A DNA stretch of 12,892 nucleotides from JALZAH01 sp051000755 (GTDB lineage Bacteria; Actinomycetota; Acidimicrobiia; Acidimicrobiales; Palsa-688). How positions within the stretch are numbered: the first letter of the stretch is position 1; each line of letters begins with the position of its first letter. The notes beneath the pieces are model-generated. The model had not been told where the DNA came from. It ran no database searches and was given only the letters and a program-made list of their open reading frames with translations. Below, piece after piece: positions 4,138 to 11,016 of this stretch. The stretch covers positions 1-12,892 of the forward strand of contig JBPCNZ010000124.1 of NCBI GenBank assembly GCA_051000755.1. Direction: 5' to 3'. Made by a program: the position numbers and the translations under genes.

Positions 4138-7100
4138 GGAGTTTGCTCGATGTGAGTGAGCGTGCGAACCCACTCCTTCATGCTCATGCCATCAGGAGCG
4201 GGCGGCTGTACAGGTTTGCCAGTGAAGGGATTGATGGGTCCACCGTTAGCATTGGTAAAGGAGGCACGTCTGGGGGCCTGGCCCGATGGCTCCATCAGCC
4301 GGACCTTCGTGCCGTCCGGGAGGGTGTATTCGGTACCCGGTGAAGCGGTTGGCGTACTCGGGAGACCTGCGTCGTCGAAGCCCGATGCCATTCTGCCTTG
4401 ACTTACGGGTACGGGCGGCGCACTCCCGCTCGGTCCAGCCACGAAGTCAGGGGCGCTCCTTCCCACGGCTTCTGGGGCCAACGTCTCAACCTCCGCCCCG
4501 CCTGCACTGGTCAGACCGTCCAGGGCCATGCCGGCGCCGCCTCCGACACCGCCGATCGCCCCCGATATGGCGACGCCGTCCCAGTTGATGTTGCCGTGGT
4601 TCAACAACAGGTCGGACCCGACGCTCGTCGCCTCCCCGAGCAGAATGCCAGCCCCGATGGGGGCCAAGGGGGTGAAGCACAGAGCGACCCCGCCCACCAT
4701 CTCGGCCGCACTGGCGATCTTGCCCCACTGCGGGTGGGTCCAACTGGCGATCTGTTTGTCTGCGCCGGCGGCGGTGACCGGCTTGCGACCCGACGGGTCC
4801 CGCCGGTTGACCGGGTCGTTGGAGGCGTACTGGTATGGGTTGGCCAGACCGCCGGGGCGGGTCAGTTCCCCGGCGATCGGGTCACGGGACAGGAATGCCC
4901 TGGTAGCTGGGTCATAGACGCGACTGCGGAGCCAGACCACGCCGTCGACCTCCACCTCCCCGGCCCAGCCGAGGCGCGGTCCTGGGGCGGCGGACGGGCC
5001 CGGTCCCCACGGCGTGGTCGCCCGCCCGATGCTCCCCGACCAGTCGGCGCTGATCCAGCGGACATCGCCGCCTTCCGTGGTCGCCAGGTGGTGGCCGTCG
5101 ACGCTGATCACGTCGCGCCCCCCAATGGACGCCACCGCCTCGTCGAGTACATCTCGGGGGAACCAATCGAGAGGGGAGTCGTTCACCGCGTTGAGCTGGC
5201 CGAGGGGACCGACGTCGAGGTCGGTTACGGTCCTGGCCCCATCCGGCGCTTGGCGCACGATCTGGCACAGGTGGCCGAGGCCGTCCCATCGGTAGGCGGC
5301 CGTTCTGCCATCGCTCGACTCCTCGTTCACCCGCCGCCCAAGGGCGTCGTAGTCGAAGTGGGTGGTGACCAGGCCGTCGTCAGTTTGGGCCAGCTGGCTG
5401 GCCTCGTCGTAGGAGAAGGTCCGCTCCCCGAGGGGGCCGATCTCGCTGCTCAGGCGCCCGTCGGCGTCGTAGGACCAGAACCACACACCATCCGGGCCGA
5501 CCATGCCGACCAATTGGCCGCCGAGGTCGTAGCGGTACCTGCGGGTCTCGCCGTCCTGTTGCTCGCGGACCAGACGGCCCCGGTCGTCCCAGTCCAGCTC
5601 GGTGACCGATCGTTGCCCGTCGATCTCCTCCTGATACATGACGGGACGACCGGCCCCGTCGCGTGTCCAGCGCCGCACGAGACCCCGACCCGTGATCTGG
5701 AGCAAGCGACCGTCGGGATCCCGGCGCACGTTGATGGTTCCGGCTAAGGGGTGTTCGACGCGCTCTAACCTGCCGTCAGGCGACCGGTGACAGTCCACGG
5801 TGGTCTCGTCAGGCATCGTGACGGCGAGTTTGTTGGCCGTGTCGTCCCAAGCGAAGCGCATCTTTCGCCGGTTGACGTCGGCGAGGGTGGGGCGACCCAG
5901 GGCATCCCACCCGAGCGAGCACCGGCGACCGGCGCGACCCTCGGCCTGGAGCAACCGTCGATCGAGGCTGCGGTCAACACGGACGAGCGGGCCTTCATCG
6001 TCGCTGATTGAGGCGAGATCGCCGTCGGCGTCCCAAGAGAGGCGCTGGGCGGACCCGGACGAAGGGACCAGTTCGGCCAGTCGCCCGGTGGGATCCCTGC
6101 GTAGCGTGGTCCGCCGCCCGAGAGGGTCGATGACTGCCGACGTCCGCCCGGACTGATCCCGCTCGTAGTGCCACTCGGAGCCCATGGCGGTGGCCACGGC
6201 GACGAGCCGGCCGTCGTCGTCGCGGCCGAACGCCGTCATGGCGCCGAGGGGGTCCGTCGTGGAAGCGAGCCGTCCGGCGTCGTCCCATGCTCCCGCTTCG
6301 ACGGCTCCGTCGGGATGGATCACCTGCGAGAGTCGTCCGTCTGCCTCCCACTCGAGGCGGGTGGTTGTCTCACCGCTGCGGACCTCTGCCGGTTGGCCAT
6401 CCGGCCCGTATTCGACCGTCCGACGCTCCCCTCCAGGTGTCGTCACGGCCGTCGGCCGGCCCGCCGGATCCCGCTCCAGAGTGGTCGTGCCCCGAAGGCC
6501 GACGACCGTCCGGATCCTTCCGGCTCGGTCGTAGGTCCATGACCAGCGGGACCCGTCGCTGTCGGCGCGCCAGGCCAACCGGCCGGCGGCCGTGTATCCC
6601 CACGAGCTGGCGCGGTCGCCGGCCCGGGCCCGTAGGACGCGCCCGGTGGTGTCCCGCTCGGCTTCGACCTCGAGCCCTGAGGTCAACCGGACGCGTTCGA
6701 GGCTGCCATCAGGTCGGCCGAGAACCTCGGTCCGGCGTCCAGCCGGCGTGGTGGCGGCCGTAACCCGGCTGGTCGGGTCGGTCTCAAACCTATACCGGGC
6801 ACCACCAGGGTCCTCGATCTCGCTTCTGCCCTCGGCGGCGCTGATCCGCCACGTACCGCCGGCCGGCTCCTCGACCAGGTAGACTCGACCGGCGAGGTCG
6901 TAGCCGAGACCCCATTGGCCGCCGCCCGGCAACTCGACGCTGGTGACCTGACCGAGAAGGTTGTGGGTCCAGCGAGTCGTCCCCCCCGTCGGATCGGTGA
7001 TCGCCGCCACCTGGCCGGCCGGGTCCCATTGGACCCCGCTCGGCCCTCGCCCTGGCGCCTGTTGGGAGGTGACTCTCCCTGCCCGGCTGCGGCTCACCTG

Positions 7101-8864
7101 GGCCCGCTCACCGCCCGGGGTGATACCGCCCACCGTCCGCCCGGTGTCATCGACATCGAAGGTGGTCCGTTCCCCCGTGGCCGTCTGGGTCCACTCGTAG
7201 GCCCCGCTGCGGTGGACACCGAACGTGGTGCGTCCCCCCTCGCCGTCGACGATGGCGGTGATCGAGCCGTCGGGATCGCGTTCGGCCCGGTACGAAACCC
7301 CGTCGGCGTCGACCGCGCTGAGGGGCAGACCGTTGCGGCTGGTGAAGCGCCGGACGTCATCGCCGGGGCCCTCGACCACCGCCGGCCACGCCCCGGCCCC
7401 TTCGTAGGCGAAGGTGCGCACCGCGCCGCCGGGGCCCTGATGGCGGGTGACCCGGCCCGCGGCGTCGTAGGCCCACTCGTCGACGGCTCCGTCTGCGGCG
7501 CTCTCGGAGGTGCAGTTGCCGTTGATATCAAAGGTGCGGGCGATCTCTCCGCCGTCGAGGCCCACCACGTGCACCGGGTTGCCGGCATCGTCGAAGGTCC
7601 TGGTCTCTCGCCGGCCGTCACCGATGCGCAGCTCGACCAGGCGGCCGATGGCGTCGTGGCGGAACACGGTGGCCGGCCCGCCGGCGTCGTTGGTGACGGT
7701 GGCGGTGTAGGGCGCCAGGTAGCGGTAGGTGCTGACCCGGCCGGTCGGCGCCGTCTGGGAGGTGACCCGGCCCTCGTCGTCGTAGGTGTTGGCCATCAGG
7801 CGCACATCGTCGGCGTCGAGGAGCTCGAGGATCCGGCCTGCGCCGTCGGTCCGGTAGCGCCGCCCGCCGTCCGCCCGCTCCACCGCGGTCAGGTCGGGGC
7901 CGTCGTAGAGGTACCGCACCCGGCGGCCGTCGCCGGCATCCAATCCGCTGACGCGGGGACCGTCCCACTCCAGGCGCAGCGAACGGCCGCCCTCGTGGAT
8001 CATGGCTTCCAGCCGCCCATCCCCGCCCCGCGTGCAGACGGTGGCCCCGCCGAAGGGGTCGTCGATCCGGGTCAACCGCCCCTCGGCGTCGAAGTGCCAG
8101 GTCATCCCCGGCCACCCCGACGTCCACCTCCACCGCAGCTCGTAGCGCCCTGCCGCCCCGGGATCCTGAGGATCGGTCCCCGCCCCGGCCCGCCGGACGA
8201 ACGATCCCTCCACCCCGGCGACCCGCACCGGCCGGTCGTCGACGGCGATGACCACCGTGGCCCGCCGGCCGTCCGGTCCCCAGAAACGGACTATGCCCGG
8301 ATCGACGACCTCGAGGCGCGTGGTCGCCCACGACGACCAGCCCCGCCCGCCGGGGCCGTCGACCACGAAGCGGGAGCTGTAGGAGCGGGCCCAGCCCAGC
8401 ACTCGCAACGGGTCGGGCATCACCAGGTCCTCTTCGACCTCGAAGAAATGACCGGTGGCCGTGCACACCGGATCGTCCGACCAACCCGACATCATGGTCG
8501 CCCCGTTGTAGACCGGGTCGTTCACCGTGACGGCGGGCTGGGAGGACTGCGAGATGCCGGCTGCCGCCAGGGACGCGTCGATGTTGGCGTCGGGAAGGGT
8601 CTCGGCGTCGGCCTTCACGAAGGCGTTGCGCACCCCAGTCACGAAGTTGTCGTCGCCGATGATCTGGTTGGTCCACGCCGCCGCCCCCTGCACCCCGTCG
8701 CCGAGGCCGCCCACCCGGAACTGCGGGTCGCACGGAGCCGCATCGAACGCGTTCGTCGCTGTTCCCGCGCTGTTGACCGTGGTGGTCAGGTCCGAACCGG
8801 CACTCGAGACGTTCGAGAGGAACGCATCCATGCCGCTCGGTTTGGCAGAGCTGGTTGCCGCCAT
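4134..8864 (-). CDS. RHS/YD-repeat polymorphic toxin with short C-terminal tip
   Basis: This 1576-residue protein should form the hollow YD-repeat shell that encloses a C-terminal toxin. In order: a mostly helical N-terminus (1-125) with no PAAR motif and no cleavable signal; a DUF6531-like entry (about 131-205, DDPVCTATGHFFEVEEDLVM, WARSYSSRF, GGRGWSSW); long YD repeats (for example YDDEGRV, YDAAGRV, YDRAGRI, YDADGRL, FDYDALGRR); and the RHS core exit signature at 1315-1360 (RVYDPATRAFLSRDPI, NPYQYASNDPVNRRDPSGR). A Gly/Ala-rich hydrophobic pre-toxin region (about 1381-1450), a Pro/Ser linker and a ~67-residue tip (1510-1576) complete it. The ATG at 8864 is preceded by a strong AGGAGG (8870-8875). 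The frame is intact. The N-terminus lacks type VI signals, and a WXG100-like gene is divergent, so export by a type VII-like route is plausible but unproven. It overlaps the immunity gene by 4 bp. Confidence 0.93.
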   Translation of the reverse strand: MAATSSAKPSGMDAFLSNVSSAGSDLTTTVNSAGTATNAFDAAPCDPQFRVGGLGDGVQGAAAWTNQIIGDDNFVTGVRNAFVKADAETLPDANIDASLAAAGISQSSQPAVTVNDPVYNGATMMSGWSDDPVCTATGHFFEVEEDLVMPDPLRVLGWARSYSSRFVVDGPGGRGWSSWATTRLEVVDPGIVRFWGPDGRRATVVIAVDDRPVRVAGVEGSFVRRAGAGTDPQDPGAAGRYELRWRWTSGWPGMTWHFDAEGRLTRIDDPFGGATVCTRGGDGRLEAMIHEGGRSLRLEWDGPRVSGLDAGDGRRVRYLYDGPDLTAVERADGGRRYRTDGAGRILELLDADDVRLMANTYDDEGRVTSQTAPTGRVSTYRYLAPYTATVTNDAGGPATVFRHDAIGRLVELRIGDGRRETRTFDDAGNPVHVVGLDGGEIARTFDINGNCTSESAADGAVDEWAYDAAGRVTRHQGPGGAVRTFAYEGAGAWPAVVEGPGDDVRRFTSRNGLPLSAVDADGVSYRAERDPDGSITAIVDGEGGRTTFGVHRSGAYEWTQTATGERTTFDVDDTGRTVGGITPGGERAQVSRSRAGRVTSQQAPGRGPSGVQWDPAGQVAAITDPTGGTTRWTHNLLGQVTSVELPGGGQWGLGYDLAGRVYLVEEPAGGTWRISAAEGRSEIEDPGGARYRFETDPTSRVTAATTPAGRRTEVLGRPDGSLERVRLTSGLEVEAERDTTGRVLRARAGDRASSWGYTAAGRLAWRADSDGSRWSWTYDRAGRIRTVVGLRGTTTLERDPAGRPTAVTTPGGERRTVEYGPDGQPAEVRSGETTTRLEWEADGRLSQVIHPDGAVEAGAWDDAGRLASTTDPLGAMTAFGRDDDGRLVAVATAMGSEWHYERDQSGRTSAVIDPLGRRTTLRRDPTGRLAELVPSSGSAQRLSWDADGDLASISDDEGPLVRVDRSLDRRLLQAEGRAGRRCSLGWDALGRPTLADVNRRKMRFAWDDTANKLAVTMPDETTVDCHRSPDGRLERVEHPLAGTINVRRDPDGRLLQITGRGLVRRWTRDGAGRPVMYQEEIDGQRSVTELDWDDRGRLVREQQDGETRRYRYDLGGQLVGMVGPDGVWFWSYDADGRLSSEIGPLGERTFSYDEASQLAQTDDGLVTTHFDYDALGRRVNEESSDGRTAAYRWDGLGHLCQIVRQAPDGARTVTDLDVGPLGQLNAVNDSPLDWFPRDVLDEAVASIGGRDVISVDGHHLATTEGGDVRWISADWSGSIGRATTPWGPGPSAAPGPRLGWAGEVEVDGVVWLRSRVYDPATRAFLSRDPIAGELTRPGGLANPYQYASNDPVNRRDPSGRKPVTAAGADKQIASWTHPQWGKIASAAEMVGGVALCFTPLAPIGAGILLGEATSVGSDLLLNHGNINWDGVAISGAIGGVGGGAGMALDGLTSAGGAEVETLAPEAVGRSAPDFVAGPSGSAPPVPVSQGRMASGFDDAGLPSTPTASPGTEYTLPDGTKVRLMEPSGQAPRRASFTNANGGPINPFTGKPVQPPAPDGMSMKEWVRTLTHIEQTP
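4137..4337 (-). other. C-terminal toxin tip of the RHS protein, family unrecognised
   Basis: The last 67 residues follow a Pro/Ser-rich linker and begin GTEYTLPDGTKVRLMEPSGQ. They continue with RRASFTNANGGPINPFTGKP, a PPAPDG turn and end MKEWVRTLTHIEQTP. Candidate functional residues are Arg, Ser, Asn and the terminal His-Ile-Glu-Gln; the His-Glu near the end could belong to a small RNase-like site, which is speculation. There is no HNH, ADP-ribosyltransferase, deaminase or peptidase motif that I can see. GC content (34 of 60 bases in 4141-4200) is well below the RHS body (44 of 60 in 8041-8100). Confidence 0.6.
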
Positions 8865-8869
8865 CGACT

Positions 8870-8875
8870 CCTCCT
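8870..8875 (-). promoter_or_regulatory. Ribosome-binding site of the RHS gene
   Basis: On the minus strand AGGAGG lies 5 nt before the ATG at 8864, a near-perfect Shine-Dalgarno sequence. It fixes the RHS start and contrasts with the divergent WXG gene, which has none. Confidence 0.8.
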
Positions 8876-8889
8876 GGGGCTCGGAAGCG

Positions 8890-8895
8890 AGCGTA
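8890..8895 (-). promoter_or_regulatory. Possible -10 box for the RHS gene
   Basis: On the minus strand TACGCT (fits TANNNT) lies about 25 nt before the ATG, with TGGAAG (8913-8918) at a 17-nt spacing as a poor -35 match. The 115-bp gap between the divergent RHS and WXG genes must hold both promoters, and this is the best minus-strand candidate I see. Confidence 0.25.
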
Positions 8896-8967
8896 CGGCC
8901 ACCACCCGCCGCCTTCCAGCTCCGGCGTTGGGAAGGGGTCCCCAGTTTCAGCGCTCACCGTCGCTCG

Positions 8968-8973
8968 TAGAAT
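8968..8973 (+). promoter_or_regulatory. -10 box TAGAAT giving a leaderless WXG mRNA
   Basis: TAGAAT (TANNNT consensus) ends 6 nt before the GTG at 8980, the spacing at which transcription would begin on the G of the start codon. No Shine-Dalgarno sequence precedes the GTG. GTTTCA (8945-8950), 17 nt upstream, is a weak -35. This geometry is the known signature of leaderless actinobacterial genes. Confidence 0.6.
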
Positions 8974-8979
8974 CGCCTC

Positions 8980-9471
8980 GTGGCGTACAGCGCGCAGCGG
9001 GTCAACTTTCCCTTCGACCAGGCCCTGGCCCTGGCCCGCCAGTACCAGGCCCTGGCCGACCAGGTCGAGGCGACGCAGAACACCCGGCAGGGGTCCAAGC
9101 ACCTGGCGTCGGATCAATGGCAGGGCAAGTTCGCCGGCGAGTTCGACCAGCGCATGACGAGCGCCGCCACCGGTGCGGGCAACGTCACCACGGCCCTGCG
9201 CCGGTCGGCGGCGGACCTGGCCCGAGCCTGGGCCGACGCCCAGCACCAACAGCAGCTCTACATCTACTACGCCATGGTCCAGCACAAGAAGAACGACCAG
9301 AACCTCGTGCAACAAGGCCTCAGCTTCTTCGGCCTCGACAGCATCGACACCGGCTCCAAACCCGGTGCGCCTGCGGTCCCCACGGGCCCTGGTTTTGCCG
9401 CCACCGCCGTCCCCCAGGCCCAGGTGCCGGGTGAGAGCCCTCCGCCCCTCGGCGCCACCACCTCGGCCTGA
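8980..9471 (+). CDS. WXG100-like (ESAT-6 superfamily) protein with Pro/Ala-rich tail
   Basis: A 163-residue protein. Residues 8-32 (FPFDQALALARQYQALADQV) form the first predicted helix, W47-Q-G49 in DQWQGKF is the WXG turn, and about 50-105 form the second long helix (EFDQRM...AADLARAWADAQHQQQ). This is the helical hairpin of ESX/type VII substrates and chaperones. The last ~40 residues are a low-complexity Pro/Gly/Ala tail. It is longer than canonical ~100-residue WXG100 proteins, and I see no YxxxD/E export motif after the second helix. It is divergent from the RHS gene across 115 bp, which suggests it pairs with or helps export the RHS protein. That role is inferred. The GTG start is supported by the leaderless -10 placement and by the family-like N-terminus. 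No ESX ATPase gene is in the window. Confidence 0.8.
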   Translation: MAYSAQRVNFPFDQALALARQYQALADQVEATQNTRQGSKHLASDQWQGKFAGEFDQRMTSAATGAGNVTTALRRSAADLARAWADAQHQQQLYIYYAMVQHKKNDQNLVQQGLSFFGLDSIDTGSKPGAPAVPTGPGFAATAVPQAQVPGESPPPLGATTSA

Positions 9472-9482
9472 GGCACCTCAGG
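9467..9482. terminator. Perfect inverted repeat between convergent genes
   Basis: CCTGAGG (9467-9473) and CCTCAGG (9476-9482) are perfect inverted copies 2 bp apart, spanning the WXG stop codon and lying 17 bp from the end of the convergent kinase gene (9500). A 6-bp stem with a 4-nt loop is feasible. There is no T-run on either side. It is a plausible bidirectional terminator. Confidence 0.4.
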
Positions 9483-9499
9483 GCTTCGAGGGCCCGGCG

Positions 9500-10975
9500 T
9501 CAGTCGGGGAGGGTGATGCCCCGCTCGGCGACGAGCCGGGCCACCTCGTCGGGGAAGATGTTGCGCACGAGGAACAGGTCCTTGACGATGGCATAGTCGG
9601 GGGCCAGCCCCTTGGCGTAACGCTCGATGTAGGCCAGCTGCTTGGCGATGAGGAGGAGCTCCTTGGGGGCCTGGGCCTGGTAGCTGCCCATCAGCTCGAC
9701 GCTCGTCTTGATCAGCTCCCCGAGGTTGAGTCCCTTCACGCCCGACGCCAACAGGGGGCCCATGATCATCCCCAACTGCAGGCCGAGCTCCTCGTCGGTG
9801 CCGCCGGTGTCGGGGAACACCCCCGCCTTGCGGTAGGCCCGCGCCACCCGGGTGAAATCGCCGTCGATCATGGTGGTGTAGAGCAGGTCGCTGAGCACGT
9901 CGCGAAACAGGGGGGGCAGCTCGCCCATGATCCCGAAGTCGAGGAACGCCGAGCGGCCGTCGTCGAGGACCCAGATGTTGCCGGCGTGCATGTCGCCGTG
10001 GAAGGGGCCGTGGACGATCACCGATTCGATCCACACCTTGGACCCCCGCCGCATGGCCAGCTCGCCGTCGACACCGCGGCGGGACAGCTCGTCGAACTCG
10101 TCCATGGGGACGCCCGACAGCCGTTCCATGCAGATCACCCGGGGTCCGCAGAAGTTCCAGTAGACCTCGGGGACGGTGAGGCACTTGTTGTCGCCGAACA
10201 CCCAGATGTTCTGGCGGAACGCCGCCTGCCGGGTGGCCTCCAACGCCGGGTTGAGCTCGGCGAAGGTCAGGGCGTGGGCGTCCTCGACGATGCCGACCGG
10301 GTTGGTGATCTTGAGCCAGCCGAACCGCTCCAGCACCCGAGCCAGCTGGTACATGATGCGCAGGTCGACGGTCATGATCCGGTGGATGCCGGGACGTTGC
10401 AACTTCACGACCGCCTGGCGGCCATCAGGGAGCACGCAGGCGTGCACCTGGCCGACCGACGCGGCCGACAGGGGACGGTCGTCAAAGCGGGTGAAGATCT
10501 CCTCGGGCGGACGGCCCAGATCCTCGGTCACGATCCGGCGGGCGGTGGCGGCGTCGAAGGGAGGGACCTCGTCGAGGGTCCGTTGGCAGGCGTCGGCGAG
10601 GGGCTTGGGGAACATGCCCGGTGATGAGGCGATGATCTGGCCGATCTTGACCCAGCCCGGGCCGAGGCGTTCGAACCCGTCCACCGCCCCTTCGGCCATG
10701 GTCACGAACCGGCCCTGGCGCGGGCGGCGAAGAGCTACGGCCACCCACCGGGTGGCCATGGCGCCGAGGATGGCGGTACCGAGGATCCACGCCCCGACGA
10801 TGAGCCGCCGGACCTCGGCCGCCCCGAAACGGGTGAGGGACGGGGCATCGACGCGCAGGGCGTCGGGTGGGGCGCCGTTGGCGTACGGCCCGGCGAAGGT
10901 CGGGTTGACGAGGGTTGGGTTGACGAGGGTCGAGCCGGCGTCGCTCCATGCCCCTTCCGCAGATGGTTGACGCAC
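9500..10975 (-). CDS. ABC1/UbiB-family atypical protein kinase-like ATPase
   Basis: This 491-residue protein belongs to the ABC1/ADCK/UbiB family, membrane-associated ATPases linked to quinone or other lipid metabolism. Motifs: a single N-terminal membrane helix (57-82), the family hallmark KIGQ (110-113), the Ala-rich nucleotide loop SAASVGQVH (170-178), Lys191 in VVKLQRP, MERLSG (283-288), the catalytic-like HGDMHAGN (326-333; usually HGDxHPGN) and metal-binding DFG (346-348). The two C-terminal membrane helices of proteobacterial UbiB are not evident. GTG 10975 has no Shine-Dalgarno sequence but sits 6 nt after TAGTGT, a leaderless arrangement. The N-terminus carries a duplicated TLVNP. 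It lies 41 bp downstream of the spermidine-synthase-like gene on the same strand and converges with the WXG gene. The exact substrate cannot be told from sequence. Confidence 0.92.
   Translation of the reverse strand: MRQPSAEGAWSDAGSTLVNPTLVNPTFAGPYANGAPPDALRVDAPSLTRFGAAEVRRLIVGAWILGTAILGAMATRWVAVALRRPRQGRFVTMAEGAVDGFERLGPGWVKIGQIIASSPGMFPKPLADACQRTLDEVPPFDAATARRIVTEDLGRPPEEIFTRFDDRPLSAASVGQVHACVLPDGRQAVVKLQRPGIHRIMTVDLRIMYQLARVLERFGWLKITNPVGIVEDAHALTFAELNPALEATRQAAFRQNIWVFGDNKCLTVPEVYWNFCGPRVICMERLSGVPMDEFDELSRRGVDGELAMRRGSKVWIESVIVHGPFHGDMHAGNIWVLDDGRSAFLDFGIMGELPPLFRDVLSDLLYTTMIDGDFTRVARAYRKAGVFPDTGGTDEELGLQLGMIMGPLLASGVKGLNLGELIKTSVELMGSYQAQAPKELLLIAKQLAYIERYAKGLAPDYAIVKDLFLVRNIFPDEVARLVAERGITLPD
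10902..10931. repeat. 15-bp tandem duplication inside the kinase gene
   Basis: GGGTTGACGAGGGTT (10902-10916) is followed directly by a copy differing only in its last base (10917-10931). On the minus strand it encodes TLVNP twice at residues 16-25, before the membrane helix. It is in frame and looks like recent replication slippage in a non-essential leader. Confidence 0.85.
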
Positions 10976-10981
10976 AGTCAG

Positions 10982-10987
10982 ACACTA
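10982..10987 (-). promoter_or_regulatory. -10 box TAGTGT giving a leaderless kinase mRNA
   Basis: On the minus strand TAGTGT ends 6 nt before the GTG at 10975, the same spacing as for the WXG gene at 8980. No Shine-Dalgarno sequence is present. It lies in the 41-bp gap after the upstream gene, so the kinase may have its own promoter besides any readthrough. No good -35 is seen. Confidence 0.5.
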
Positions 10988-11016
10988 CCGGCGGGCGTTG
11001 GACCCGGGCCAGGGCG

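Noticed and set aside
4398..5747. 449-codon open frame on the + strand
   Set aside because: It is antisense to the RHS core exit region; it has no ribosome-binding site and a shadow-like composition.
7618..9315. 565-codon open frame on the minus strand
   Set aside because: It overlaps the RHS N-terminus out of frame and the WXG gene antisense; it is low-complexity Arg/Gly-rich sequence typical of high-GC shadows.
6915..9434. 839-codon open frame on the + strand
   Set aside because: It is antisense to the RHS repeats, has a shadow-like Gly/Arg/Pro/Val composition and no recognisable domain, and runs across the RHS start and into the WXG gene in a wrong frame.
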